From: an uncultured Collinsella sp. | Lineage (GTDB): Bacteria > Actinomycetota > Coriobacteriia > Coriobacteriales > Coriobacteriaceae | NCBI GenBank assembly: GCA_900754745.1 | Contig: CAAEEB010000001.1 | Coordinates: forward strand, 1-43,302 | DNA: 43,302 nucleotides | Reading direction: 5' to 3' | Shown: positions 16,275-25,472 of the stretch, piece after piece | How positions within the stretch are numbered: the stretch's first letter is position 1 | Layout of the letters: each line of letters begins with the position of its first letter | Notes under the pieces: model-generated | Seen by the model: the letters and a program-made list of their open reading frames with translations, nothing else | What the model was told of the DNA's origin: nothing | Database searches by the model: none | Position numbers and translations under genes: made by a program

Positions 16275-19200
16275 CTACGAACGACGAATGACCTCGGTCA
16301 CGACCTCGGACACCGTAGCGATATTGGTCGGATTGACGTTGTACGGCAGGTCATCCTCGGTGCGAGCGCAGGCAAGGCGCGGGCCGTCCACACCGGCGAT
16401 CGTAAGGGCGCGACGGCTCGCCTCGAGCGCTGCGGATGCATCGGTTTTTGCATAGGGCATCTCGAACGCACCGCAATCGACGTGGAACGACTTACACACC
16501 TTACTGACAAGATTCATGATGCGGCGATCGCCCTTAAACAGTTGCTGCTCGCCCTCGACCGTTACCACCGAAAGCCTGCCGGCACCGATAGACTCGAGGT
16601 TGATGAAGAACACACCGCGGAGCTTGTCACGATGCGAGGCCAAAAACGCCCTCATGCCGGCGCCGTCGCAATCGGACGCGCCCGTTGCGACGAACCAGAT
16701 ATCGTGGCCGAGCAGCTCATCGTCGCCCATGGAGGCAACGGCCGAGAGCATATCCTCGGCAGAAGCACCATCGGAGGAGGTGGCGCCGCCCTTCCAACCG
16801 TCGTCGTCATCCTCGAAGTTATCCCACGAGCCAATGCCGCGGCCGGACTTCTTGGCATCGCAATCGTCCTCGACGCCCAGCCAGTCGCTCATGCTGTCCT
16901 GCTCGTTCTTCTTTTTGCGACCGAACAAGCCACCCAGGCCACGCTTCTGCGGCTTGGCGCCCGTCGAAGCAGGAGCCGAGATGGTCTCGAGCGGCTGTGC
17001 GCCCGAGGAGATGGGCATGGGGGCCGCGACCGGCGCCGATGTGGGCTCGGGGCCCTGCGCCGTCGCAAAGGGATCATTTGTCTGTGCCGAAGGATCGGGA
17101 AGATCGAACAGCGACGTGCGGGACGCGACGTTGGCCTGTTGCATCGAAGGCAGCGACGGATCGGGGACCGAGGCCAGCGGCGACGAAGAGGGCGCAGGCG
17201 CGGAGGCCGGATCGGGGATATTCATTTGCTGGCGCGGAGGCACCTGAGACGAAATCTGCGCCATGAGGGAGTCAACCGTCTCGTCCTGCGTGGGAGCGAC
17301 ATTGGCCACCGTGGCACCGGGGTCGCTCGGCGCGGGCATGGTAAAGATCTGCGTAGAATAAGGCCTGGACTCATCCGTCTTGGGAGCCTCGTCAATCGCA
17401 GGGGGCTCCTGCTCCATAACAGGAGCCTCGACCTGCTCGGGTGCGCTGGCCTCAACGGAATCGGCCTCGTCGACAGCCGAATCATCGGCGGCATCCTTGG
17501 CATCATCGGAGATGGGAAGGGGCTCGGCAATTGCGGTGCCCTGCTTCTCAAACGTCATCGTGGCATCGAATGACATGGTGCCATCGACCGGCTGCTGCGC
17601 CTCAAAGGACGTCGTAGCCTCGGCAACGTCAGCGGATGTCGGCTGCGGAGCCTCGAAGGACGTCGTGGCTTCGGCGACATCGACAGGCTCCGGCTGCTCG
17701 GCCTCGCTCTGCTCGAACTCCTGCGCCGCACGCTCACGCTCGGCCTCGGCGGCCTGCTGCTGGGCGATGGCCTCCCGCTCGGCGGCCTCGCGGGCAGCGG
17801 CACGCTTTTCCTCAAAGTCGTCGACGAACTTCTTGCCCTTCGCAAAGGCACCCTTAAAGAAGCTAGAAGCGCTGGCACCAATCGAGGAGAACGCGGAAGC
17901 GATATCGGCATGGGGCGTTGTCGAGGGAAGCTCGGCCGAAAAATCGGTGTCACTCTCATAGGACACGCGCTGCGGATACTCGTCGTAGTCTTCGTCGGCG
18001 GTCTCGACTTCAACCTGCGCCGGAGCGGCAGGCGCCAGAATATCCAGACCGGCTGCAGAATCGAGCGCGGGCTTTGCGTCAGACTCCGCGGCGGCAACAG
18101 GGGCAGCGACCGGCTCGGCGGGAGCAACAGCCGTATTTGCCGCGGGTGCGGGCTCCTGTGCAACGGGAGCAGGCTCCGGCTCGAACGTCGGCTCCTCGCC
18201 CTCTTCGTAATCGAGCGTGCAGGACTCGGGAAGCATGCCGAGCGCACGGATGGCATCCGAACCAAAGCGGATATTGCCGGCGGCATTGCGATAGAGCTTG
18301 GGCTTGGGCTCGGCGGCTTCGACCACCGCGGGCTCCTCCGCCGGCTCGGCGGTGGACGCTTCCTCGGTGGGCACTTCGGCCTGGACAGTCTGGTCTTGAG
18401 CCTCGGGCGCGATAACGCCGATCAGCGTCTCGTCGGCAGAGGCACCCTCAAAACCATCGATCTGTCCATCAAAAGCCTCGTCCTGCTCGGGTGCGTCGAC
18501 AGGCGCCGCCGGCTGGCCAAACTCGTCCTCGTCGCAGGAAGGTTCATCATATTCAATGGTGTTGCCGTAGTCGTTTTGCTGCTGGGCCGCGGCATACTCG
18601 GCCGCCGCGCGCGCCATTTCCTCGGCGCGACGCTTCTGCTCGCCAAAATAGGTATCGAATGGAATGTCGTCGGGGAACTCGTTTTCGCCCTGATAGGGGG
18701 CAACGTTGTCCATGACACCGAGCATGGCGGCAACAGAGGACTTGTTGCACACCGCGCCAGACGTGTAGGGAAGCACAAAACGGTTGGAGATGATATTGGC
18801 GGCATTGGCCAGTGCCACAAGGGAGACCAGAATCGCGACAACCCACAGCAGCACCTTGAGCACGCCGGGGAGCGGCAGGATACGCAGGATGGCGACAGCC
18901 GCGGGCGCGATCGTGGCGACAGGCAGGAGCTTCGCGATGAGCGCGCGATACGGAGCGTAGGGCTCGCGAGCAAGGAGCTCGGCACGGGGGGAATCATAAT
19001 GCGCCACCACGACGACCGGGCGGTTGCGCGGAGACGCAAGCGGGCCCGAGGCCTTGTGATAGGCGATGACATTTTGGCTCACACCGGTCTTTCCCAGGCG
19101 CGAAACCACGGGATGCCCCGTGCGCTCGAGCACGTAGAGCACGGCACCGACAATGGACAGCAGGGTGCCGACCAAGCCGATACCGCCGCCGATGCCCATT

Positions 19201-19412
19201 AGCAGGGCGCCGGCAAACGCCAGAATACCGGTAACGGCAAACGCCAACCTGCTGGGCGCGGGAGCATTAAATTCCTGCACCTCGGGGTCAAAGCCGTGGT
19301 CGCGGAAAATCTGAGCGATATCCTCGGCAGCCAGGCGCTCTTCTTCACTGCACGCCGGCGTAATGCCGGTGTTCTGCAGCAGGTGGTTAATATAGTTCTG
19401 GGTGTTCGCCAT
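16275..19412 (-). CDS. M28-peptidase-like membrane protein, ligand-poor, with giant disordered insertion
   Basis: Product of 1045 residues. N-terminal part: cytoplasmic start, membrane helices (about 55-95), then the M28-like strand VVVVAHYDSP with His138 and Asp140, further helices (160-207) and CNKSSVAAML where M28 enzymes have DNASGVAAL. From about 240 to 900 comes an acidic, Ala/Pro/Glu-rich, low-complexity region with short repeats (VAEATTSFEA twice). The fold resumes in the last 143 residues: IWFVATGASDCDG in place of GAEE, FINLESIG, and YNVNPTN where the last ligand His is expected. So the first ligand pair remains, but the bridging Asp, the catalytic Glu pair and the final His are changed. 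Probably a non-catalytic binding or scaffold protein (inference). GGAG precedes the ATG; the frame extends further upstream without a ribosome site. Confidence 0.75.
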   Translation of the reverse strand: MANTQNYINHLLQNTGITPACSEEERLAAEDIAQIFRDHGFDPEVQEFNAPAPSRLAFAVTGILAFAGALLMGIGGGIGLVGTLLSIVGAVLYVLERTGHPVVSRLGKTGVSQNVIAYHKASGPLASPRNRPVVVVAHYDSPRAELLAREPYAPYRALIAKLLPVATIAPAAVAILRILPLPGVLKVLLWVVAILVSLVALANAANIISNRFVLPYTSGAVCNKSSVAAMLGVMDNVAPYQGENEFPDDIPFDTYFGEQKRRAEEMARAAAEYAAAQQQNDYGNTIEYDEPSCDEDEFGQPAAPVDAPEQDEAFDGQIDGFEGASADETLIGVIAPEAQDQTVQAEVPTEEASTAEPAEEPAVVEAAEPKPKLYRNAAGNIRFGSDAIRALGMLPESCTLDYEEGEEPTFEPEPAPVAQEPAPAANTAVAPAEPVAAPVAAAESDAKPALDSAAGLDILAPAAPAQVEVETADEDYDEYPQRVSYESDTDFSAELPSTTPHADIASAFSSIGASASSFFKGAFAKGKKFVDDFEEKRAAAREAAEREAIAQQQAAEAERERAAQEFEQSEAEQPEPVDVAEATTSFEAPQPTSADVAEATTSFEAQQPVDGTMSFDATMTFEKQGTAIAEPLPISDDAKDAADDSAVDEADSVEASAPEQVEAPVMEQEPPAIDEAPKTDESRPYSTQIFTMPAPSDPGATVANVAPTQDETVDSLMAQISSQVPPRQQMNIPDPASAPAPSSSPLASVPDPSLPSMQQANVASRTSLFDLPDPSAQTNDPFATAQGPEPTSAPVAAPMPISSGAQPLETISAPASTGAKPQKRGLGGLFGRKKKNEQDSMSDWLGVEDDCDAKKSGRGIGSWDNFEDDDDGWKGGATSSDGASAEDMLSAVASMGDDELLGHDIWFVATGASDCDGAGMRAFLASHRDKLRGVFFINLESIGAGRLSVVTVEGEQQLFKGDRRIMNLVSKVCKSFHVDCGAFEMPYAKTDASAALEASRRALTIAGVDGPRLACARTEDDLPYNVNPTNIATVSEVVTEVIRRS

Positions 19413-19610
19413 GTGCGCTCCACATCCATAATCCGACAAATAGGCCCAATGCATGCACATTAGAACCGTATATAGTCGAAAGTATACCCCGAGCGAGCGC
19501 AAACGACCGAATTCGGGCCATCTTAACGCCGCGAGCGGACAAGGATATAGCCTAATCTCCATATCGGACTAAAATCATGGCATCAAACGACCTTCTCATG
19601 CGAGGATTCT

Positions 19611-20633
19611 ATGACGGCAAGCGACGCGACCGCGACAATTAAAAAGGGGGCACCCGAGCCCGGTTTCGATAAAACGGCTCAGCGCATCCTCAACCTTTTC
19701 TTTGTACTCAACAGTTCTCCCGAACCGCTGACGACCGAGCAAATCGTCCTGGATTCCGATCTGGGATACGGCTCGGGCAATATCGACTCCGACAAGCGCA
19801 AGTTCCGCCGTGATCGCGACAAGCTGCTCGAGCGCGGCATCGTTATCAGGGAGGTTCGTGCCGCCGGAGCGCAGGAAACCGAAGAGAGCGCGTGGACGAT
19901 CGACCGCGAGCACACGTTTGCCGCGGGCGGTCTCATCACCGCAGACGATGCCGACATCCTGCTCAATGCCATCGACCAGACACTCGCGGCAGGCTCATCC
20001 ACCTTTGCCGCGCCGCTTGCCGACATTCGCTCCAAGATTGCCTACCTCACCGGCATGTCGACGACAGGAGAGGCACCGATCCGCCGCTCTCCCGCCGTCG
20101 ATGCGGTATGGAGTGCCTTTGCCGAGCGTTGCGCGCTGCGCTTTTTGTACCAAAACGGACGCGGTGAACAACGCGAGCGGACCGTTTGCGTCTACGGCAT
20201 GTTCGAGCGCGAGGGTACGGCATACTTCTGCGGCCTCGACAATGCCACCGACAATATCAGAACATTCCGCTGCGACCGCATCATTCGCGCCTGGAGGCCT
20301 TCGAAAGCCTACGCCATTCCTGCGGATTTCAACCTCAACGATTACTTATTCTTTGAGTTCGATTTTGCCGACCACCCACCCGTTGCGGCTACGTTCTCGT
20401 TCGCGCGTGAAGCGCAGGCCGATATGATCAGCGGTCTCACACGCGGACGAGGCGAACTCATGCGCACCGAAGCAGAGTGGACCTGGACCGTTGACGTGCG
20501 CGACCTTGAAGCCGCAGCCTCGTTTTGCATGGCCCATGCCATGGATGGCATGAGGCCCGTCGCCCCCGATTCTCTCAAGCGGGCGTGGAATCACCTCATC
20601 GAAAGGACGGTGCACGAGCATGCCCGTGCGTAA
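19611..20633 (+). CDS. WYL-domain transcriptional regulator, PafB-like
   Basis: First of two tandem WYL regulators. An N-terminal winged helix (about 20-90; LTTEQIV..., KFRRDRDKLLERG) is followed by a WYL domain (about 165-235) with RTVCVYGMFEREGTAYFCG and RTFRCDRI. Family knowledge: WYL domains bind single-stranded nucleic acids or nucleotides, and paired PafB/PafC proteins activate DNA-damage genes in actinobacteria. GAGGA lies four bases before the ATG, and the gene overlaps the next by 14 bases. Placement beside a DinG helicase gene fits a repair role, but that link is inference. Confidence 0.88.
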   Translation: MTASDATATIKKGAPEPGFDKTAQRILNLFFVLNSSPEPLTTEQIVLDSDLGYGSGNIDSDKRKFRRDRDKLLERGIVIREVRAAGAQETEESAWTIDREHTFAAGGLITADDADILLNAIDQTLAAGSSTFAAPLADIRSKIAYLTGMSTTGEAPIRRSPAVDAVWSAFAERCALRFLYQNGRGEQRERTVCVYGMFEREGTAYFCGLDNATDNIRTFRCDRIIRAWRPSKAYAIPADFNLNDYLFFEFDFADHPPVAATFSFAREAQADMISGLTRGRGELMRTEAEWTWTVDVRDLEAAASFCMAHAMDGMRPVAPDSLKRAWNHLIERTVHEHARA

Positions 20634-21537
20634 ACTCACCAGCGAGCAAAGACTCTCGCGCGCCATCGACATCATGGAGGCCCTCTACGCCGCCGGCGAG
20701 AACGGCATGACACGAGACGAGCTTTGCAGCCGCTTTGATATCACGGGGACATCGCTCGACGAGATTCTCGAGATTGTCTCGACGCTTGCGGACCGAGAAT
20801 CGGGCGCACGTATTATCTGCGAACGCCGCGGCGAGCGCGTGGTCCTCACCGGTGATGCGGGGCGCGTGCTACCGCTGCGTCTGAGTGCCGCCGAGGGCGC
20901 TGTGCTCAACCATGAACTTGAATCATTGGGGATCGAACCCCAAGCGGCGGCTCGAATACGGCGCGCCCTTCTTCCCAAAGAGCTCGGCTACAACCAGCGC
21001 GTCTTTGACACCGTCGCCCACGGATCGCACTGGCAGCAGCTGAGCTGCGCCATTCGGGACGGCGTTCGCTGCCGTATCTCATATCGCTCGATGGATGACA
21101 CACAAGCGCGCGAGCGTTTGGTCGACCCCTTGCGCATCACAACAAACGGCGACCAAACGTATCTGATTGCCTGGGATGTCGCGGTCGACGAACAGCGTAC
21201 CTATCGTATGGATAAAATCGAGGGCCTGGTCTTGACCGACGACTCCGTCGTGCGCCACGCATCGGAGCCCGCGACCCTCCACGACTCCCTCGCCCAGGCG
21301 GAGCGGAGCGCGAAGCTTCTCATGCCGCGCGCCTTGGCGGAGCGCCTAGACTGGCCCGGCATCATGTCGATTGAACCCAATGGAGCGGACAGCTCAACAG
21401 TGAACGTGTGCTACGGCTCCGAGCGCTGGCTGTTAAGCCAGGTAATCGCAGCGGGCGGGGCCATCCGCATCCTGGATGACCCCGCCCTGTCAGATCGTCT
21501 GTGCGATATGGCAAAATCCCTCGTCTGTCCGCTTTAG
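20620..21537 (+). CDS. WYL-domain transcriptional regulator, PafC-like
   Basis: Second of the pair; its start lies inside the end of the first gene (14-base overlap), so they are co-translated and probably work together. N-terminal winged helix (about 10-75; MTRDELCSRFDITG) then a WYL domain with RISYRSMDD, QTYLIAWD and RTYRMDKIEG (about 145-210), and a C-terminal WCX-like extension (about 235-305). Its stop codon overlaps the stop of the converging DinG gene by four bases (TTAG), so the two transcripts must overlap at their 3' ends. Confidence 0.88.
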   Translation: MPVRKLTSEQRLSRAIDIMEALYAAGENGMTRDELCSRFDITGTSLDEILEIVSTLADRESGARIICERRGERVVLTGDAGRVLPLRLSAAEGAVLNHELESLGIEPQAAARIRRALLPKELGYNQRVFDTVAHGSHWQQLSCAIRDGVRCRISYRSMDDTQARERLVDPLRITTNGDQTYLIAWDVAVDEQRTYRMDKIEGLVLTDDSVVRHASEPATLHDSLAQAERSAKLLMPRALAERLDWPGIMSIEPNGADSSTVNVCYGSERWLLSQVIAAGGAIRILDDPALSDRLCDMAKSLVCPL

Positions 21538-24428
21538 CGGCGCCGCTCGTGGCGTGCGCGCCACAGCTGTAGATAGTGCCCGATTTGTGCCGATTCGATG
21601 CGCTGATAGGAGCTCGTGGGCAGCGACGTTAAGAATTTCTTGCCGTAGCCCTTCGTCACCAGGCGCGGGTCGGCCAAGATGAGTACGCCACAATCGGTCG
21701 ATGAGCGAATGAGGCGGCCGGCGGCCTGCTTGACCTCGAGCACGGCCTCTGGCAGCGAATAGCGCGCCCAAGCGCGGTCTTCGCGCAGATTGCGCTCGCA
21801 TGAGAGCGGGTCTGTGGGGCTCGAGAACGGCAGCTTGGGGATGATGACGCAGCGCAGCGTCTCGCCGCTGGCGTCAAACCCCTCCCAAAAGGCCTTAAGC
21901 GCAAAGAGCGACGAGGTCGGTTCGTTGATAAAGCGATCGCGCAGACGGCGAGGAGACGAGTTGCGCTGCTGACAGTTGAGTTCCAGACCAGCACGAGCCA
22001 TCTTGGGCTCGACGCGAGCGTACAGTTCCTCCATGTCACGCCTGTTGGTGAACAGCGTGAGCACCGAGCCGCCCATGGCAAGATGAGCGTCGACCAGCAC
22101 ACGCTCGAGCGCCGAAAGATAGCTCTCACGATCGCGCGGATCGGGAATATCCCCAGCCACGACCACGGCCATATTCGAATCGAAGTCGTAGCTCGAATCC
22201 AAGTGCAGCGACGATGATGTCGAGGCTCCGATGCGATCGAGGCCGACGGCGTGGTTAAAGTGCTCAAAGCTCTTGGAAACCGTCATGGTCGCCGATGCAA
22301 AGATAGCCGTGTGGACCTCGGGCAGCCACTCGGTTGCCAAGGCCTCACCAATATCGATGCGCTCCGCGGTCATCGACTCGCCGCCGGCGCGCAATCTGCG
22401 ATTGACTTGCAGCGAGTACACGTAGTGTTCGTCGGTACCGTCAATGATGAGTTTGAGGTTCTCGGCAAGCTCATGCAGACGGCGCGAGATATCACCCAGG
22501 TCGACAACGACCTCGGGCTTGTCGGCGGCGACGGACTGCACGAGCGCGTCGACGCTCTTGTCCGCTTGTTCCAGTGCATCGATCGCGGCGTGGGCCGACT
22601 GTAAGAAATCATGCCAATCATCCGACTCGCGCAGCTCGGGACCAATCCAAAGATTGGCATTGTCGTAACCCCCGCGGGCACGGCGGCCGAGCTCGCGAAC
22701 GCCGTCAAACACATCGGCAATCGCCATGCTCGCACGTACGACCGTCGACGTCGCCTTGGCGGTAAGACCTAGGTAGAGCGTAGAGCCCTCCGAGGTTGCC
22801 AAATCGCGGGAAACCTGGCTCAGCGCACCGGTGCTCGAGCCACCCAGGCGCTCAAACAGAACGCGCGATTCATCCGCCGACACCACGCGCGCCCATTGAC
22901 GGCGTGCCTCGCGTTCGATGGAGTGGGCCTCATCGATCACCCAGTGACGAATCGGAGGCAAGATTCTGCCCTCGGCCGCAACATTGCGGAACAGCAGGGA
23001 ATGGTTGGTGACCACCACATCGGCATGCGCCGCGCGGCGGCGGGCGCCGTGGACCAGGCATTTATCTGGGAAAAACGGGCAGAGGCGACGGGCGCACTCG
23101 CGCGACGCCGTCGTAAAGTCGGGACGGCTGACGCTGCGCCAGCGAATGCCGAGCGAGTCGAGGTCGCCATCGGCCGACTGACACACGTACGCCATGATGA
23201 CCGCGACTGCCGTAAGTGTGTCGGCAGGATCACGCTTAGTCGTAATTTCGACTTGGCCACGGCTCATGCGCTCAAGCTTACGCAAGCATGGATAGTGGTC
23301 ATAGCCCTTGAGGGCGCAAAACGATAGGCCTCCGTCCAGCTGCTCGGCAAGTTTGGGCAGCTCATGATACATGAGCTGGTCGGCAAGATTATTCGATTTA
23401 GTCGCGATACCAACCGTGATGTTGTTGCGGCGCGCGGCCTCGGCAAAAGGCACCAGATAGGCCATCGATTTGCCGACGCCCGTCCCCGCCTCAATCACGC
23501 GATGCGTTCCCGTAACGAGCGCGTCACGGACCTCGAGCGCCATCGCGATTTGCTCATCACGCGGCTCGTACGTGGGATACATGCGATTAACCAGACCGCC
23601 CGGGGCATAGTCCGCCTCGATTTCCTCGCGACTCGGCATCTTAAGGACCGGTAGCTCGTCCGCATCAACGCGATCATCGGCCCGATCGGCCTTGAGTACG
23701 TCGGCGCGGGCGGCGCTGAGAGAGAAGATGGAACCGGGGTTCTGTCCCGCCAAGAACGAGAAGATGGGACGATAAGACCAGGGGACGTCGGGGTGCATGT
23801 CGGCCAGGCGCGCCATTAAGCCCTGAGGCAAGTCGGTAAGCGCCACGAGTAGCACGCGCCACACACCACACAGGGCGTCGACATCGGCGTTGGCGCGGTG
23901 CGACACCGAGTCGCAGCCAAACAGGTCGGCCATGAAAGACAGCTTATGCGAGGCCAGGCGCGGAAGCGCGATGCGCGACAGTGCCAGCGAATCGATCCAG
24001 ATGTCGCTGACGTTGACACCGCCCTTGACCGACTCGATAAACGAACGGTCGAAGGTGGCGTTATGCGCAATCACCGGGCAGCCGCCGACAAAATCGGCGA
24101 GAGCGGCCACGGCCTCGACGGCCGATGGGGCATCCACCACATCGGCGTTTGTAATGCTCGTGAGTTCGGTAATCTCGGCGGGAATCAGCTGCTTGGGATG
24201 CACGAAGGTATCGAACCGGTCGACGATCTCGCGGCCCGAAAGACGGGCAGCCGAGATCTCAATCAGTTCATTGTCCTGCACCGAAAGACCCGTGGTCTCG
24301 GTATCGAGGACGATAACGTCTTCCTCGATGAGACCAAACGATTGGGTTTTGGCGCGCTCGGCAAGCGTGGCATAGGAATCGATGACAAACTGCGGCGTCC
24401 CCGACGAAACAGCGTCCTCGATTAGCAT
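21534..24428 (-). CDS. dinG: DinG-family helicase with N-terminal DEDD exonuclease domain
   Basis: Protein of 964 residues. The exonuclease domain (about 35-200) has DTETTG (42-47), a second acidic motif in AHNATFDRSF and HRANADVDA (177-185), as in DnaQ-type 3'-5' exonucleases. The helicase part has Walker A EAGTGVGK (313-320), four Cys suited to an iron-sulfur cluster (C381, C445, C450, C457), DEAH (499-502) and a C-terminal domain with FWEGFDASGE and QAAGRLIRS (motif VI). This matches the exonuclease-fused DinG of Gram-positive bacteria, which unwinds or degrades structured DNA or RNA in repair. It overlaps ddl upstream by seven bases. The start ATG has a weak ribosome site, consistent with coupling to ddl. 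Confidence 0.92.
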   Translation of the reverse strand: MLIEDAVSSGTPQFVIDSYATLAERAKTQSFGLIEEDVIVLDTETTGLSVQDNELIEISAARLSGREIVDRFDTFVHPKQLIPAEITELTSITNADVVDAPSAVEAVAALADFVGGCPVIAHNATFDRSFIESVKGGVNVSDIWIDSLALSRIALPRLASHKLSFMADLFGCDSVSHRANADVDALCGVWRVLLVALTDLPQGLMARLADMHPDVPWSYRPIFSFLAGQNPGSIFSLSAARADVLKADRADDRVDADELPVLKMPSREEIEADYAPGGLVNRMYPTYEPRDEQIAMALEVRDALVTGTHRVIEAGTGVGKSMAYLVPFAEAARRNNITVGIATKSNNLADQLMYHELPKLAEQLDGGLSFCALKGYDHYPCLRKLERMSRGQVEITTKRDPADTLTAVAVIMAYVCQSADGDLDSLGIRWRSVSRPDFTTASRECARRLCPFFPDKCLVHGARRRAAHADVVVTNHSLLFRNVAAEGRILPPIRHWVIDEAHSIEREARRQWARVVSADESRVLFERLGGSSTGALSQVSRDLATSEGSTLYLGLTAKATSTVVRASMAIADVFDGVRELGRRARGGYDNANLWIGPELRESDDWHDFLQSAHAAIDALEQADKSVDALVQSVAADKPEVVVDLGDISRRLHELAENLKLIIDGTDEHYVYSLQVNRRLRAGGESMTAERIDIGEALATEWLPEVHTAIFASATMTVSKSFEHFNHAVGLDRIGASTSSSLHLDSSYDFDSNMAVVVAGDIPDPRDRESYLSALERVLVDAHLAMGGSVLTLFTNRRDMEELYARVEPKMARAGLELNCQQRNSSPRRLRDRFINEPTSSLFALKAFWEGFDASGETLRCVIIPKLPFSSPTDPLSCERNLREDRAWARYSLPEAVLEVKQAAGRLIRSSTDCGVLILADPRLVTKGYGKKFLTSLPTSSYQRIESAQIGHYLQLWRARHERRR

Positions 24429-25387
24429 GCAACGCCCGCTCGACGAAGCCCCATACGAATCAGACTGTCACAGACCTGCGGGAACGTCATGTCATCGGTG
24501 TGGCGAATCTCATCCGGATACAGCGACGTATCGGTCATGCCGGGAATCGTGTTGGTCTCGAGGATGACGGGGCCATCCTCGCTCACAATAAAGTCGCTGC
24601 GCGAGATACCCAGGCAGCCGAGTGCCTTATGGGCAGCACAGGCGAGCTCCTGGGCACGAGCGTAGTTCTCGGGCGAAATCTGTGCCGGAATGCGATGGAT
24701 GTCCGTAGGGTCGACATACTTCACGTCCAGATCGTAGAACTCGCAGTCCTCGGGCTTACGGATCTCGACAATCGGCAGAGCGCGCACGTCATCCTCGCCG
24801 TACACGCCGACGGTGATCTCGGTACCCTCGATGCACTTCTCGACCAGCACTTTGTCGCCGTACTCAAACGCCTTGGCGATTGCCGCGGGCAGCTCGGAGG
24901 GTTCATGGACCAGGGAAATGCCATAGCTGGAACCGTTTACGGCCGGCTTCACAAAGCAGCGCTCGCCACAAACCTCGACGATATGATCGATATCGACTTC
25001 ATCGCCCACCTCGAGCGCAAGGCCGGGGGCAACGGGGATGCCCGCCTTGGCGTACAGGAGCTTCGAGACCTCCTTGTCGGCACCGCAGGCGCTCGCGAGC
25101 ACGCCCGAGGCCGTGTAGGGGATACCCAGGGTCTCCATGGCACCCTGCATGGCACCATCCTCACCGCCGGCGCCGTGCATGGCGATAAACGCCACGTCAA
25201 AGCCGCCGGTCGCCATGGTTACCATAAAATCATCGGCAGCCGTGTCGAGCAGCTCCACCGAAGTGTAGCCAGCCTCCTTCAAGGCCACCACGACGTTCTT
25301 TCCCGAATTGAGCGAGATCTCGCGCTCAGCGGAATGACCGCCCGCCAAGACCGCTACGTGCATGTTCTCTAGGCTTTTACCCGGCAT
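24422..25387 (-). CDS. ddl: D-alanine-D-alanine ligase
   Basis: Cytoplasmic ATP-grasp enzyme making D-Ala-D-Ala for peptidoglycan. Motifs: AVLAGGHSAEREISLNSG (N-terminal, Glu of the first D-Ala site), AMHGAGGEDGAMQG, CFVKPAVNGSSYGIS (ATP-grasp loop), SRSDFIV and ETNTIPGMTDTSLYP (metal and substrate site). Length 321 is normal. AGGAG lies seven bases before the ATG at 25387. It overlaps the start of dinG and is divergent from rlmN, with 85 bases between them for both promoters. The residue usually telling D-Ala from D-lactate specificity cannot be judged safely by eye. Confidence 0.95.
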   Translation of the reverse strand: MPGKSLENMHVAVLAGGHSAEREISLNSGKNVVVALKEAGYTSVELLDTAADDFMVTMATGGFDVAFIAMHGAGGEDGAMQGAMETLGIPYTASGVLASACGADKEVSKLLYAKAGIPVAPGLALEVGDEVDIDHIVEVCGERCFVKPAVNGSSYGISLVHEPSELPAAIAKAFEYGDKVLVEKCIEGTEITVGVYGEDDVRALPIVEIRKPEDCEFYDLDVKYVDPTDIHRIPAQISPENYARAQELACAAHKALGCLGISRSDFIVSEDGPVILETNTIPGMTDTSLYPDEIRHTDDMTFPQVCDSLIRMGLRRAGVAC

Positions 25388-25472
25388 GGGCAGACTCCTC
25401 CTCTAAAATTTCTGCAGCTGATACCATATTGTAGCGATACCCTCTACGTTTCCCCAAAATCGAAAGGCTTCC

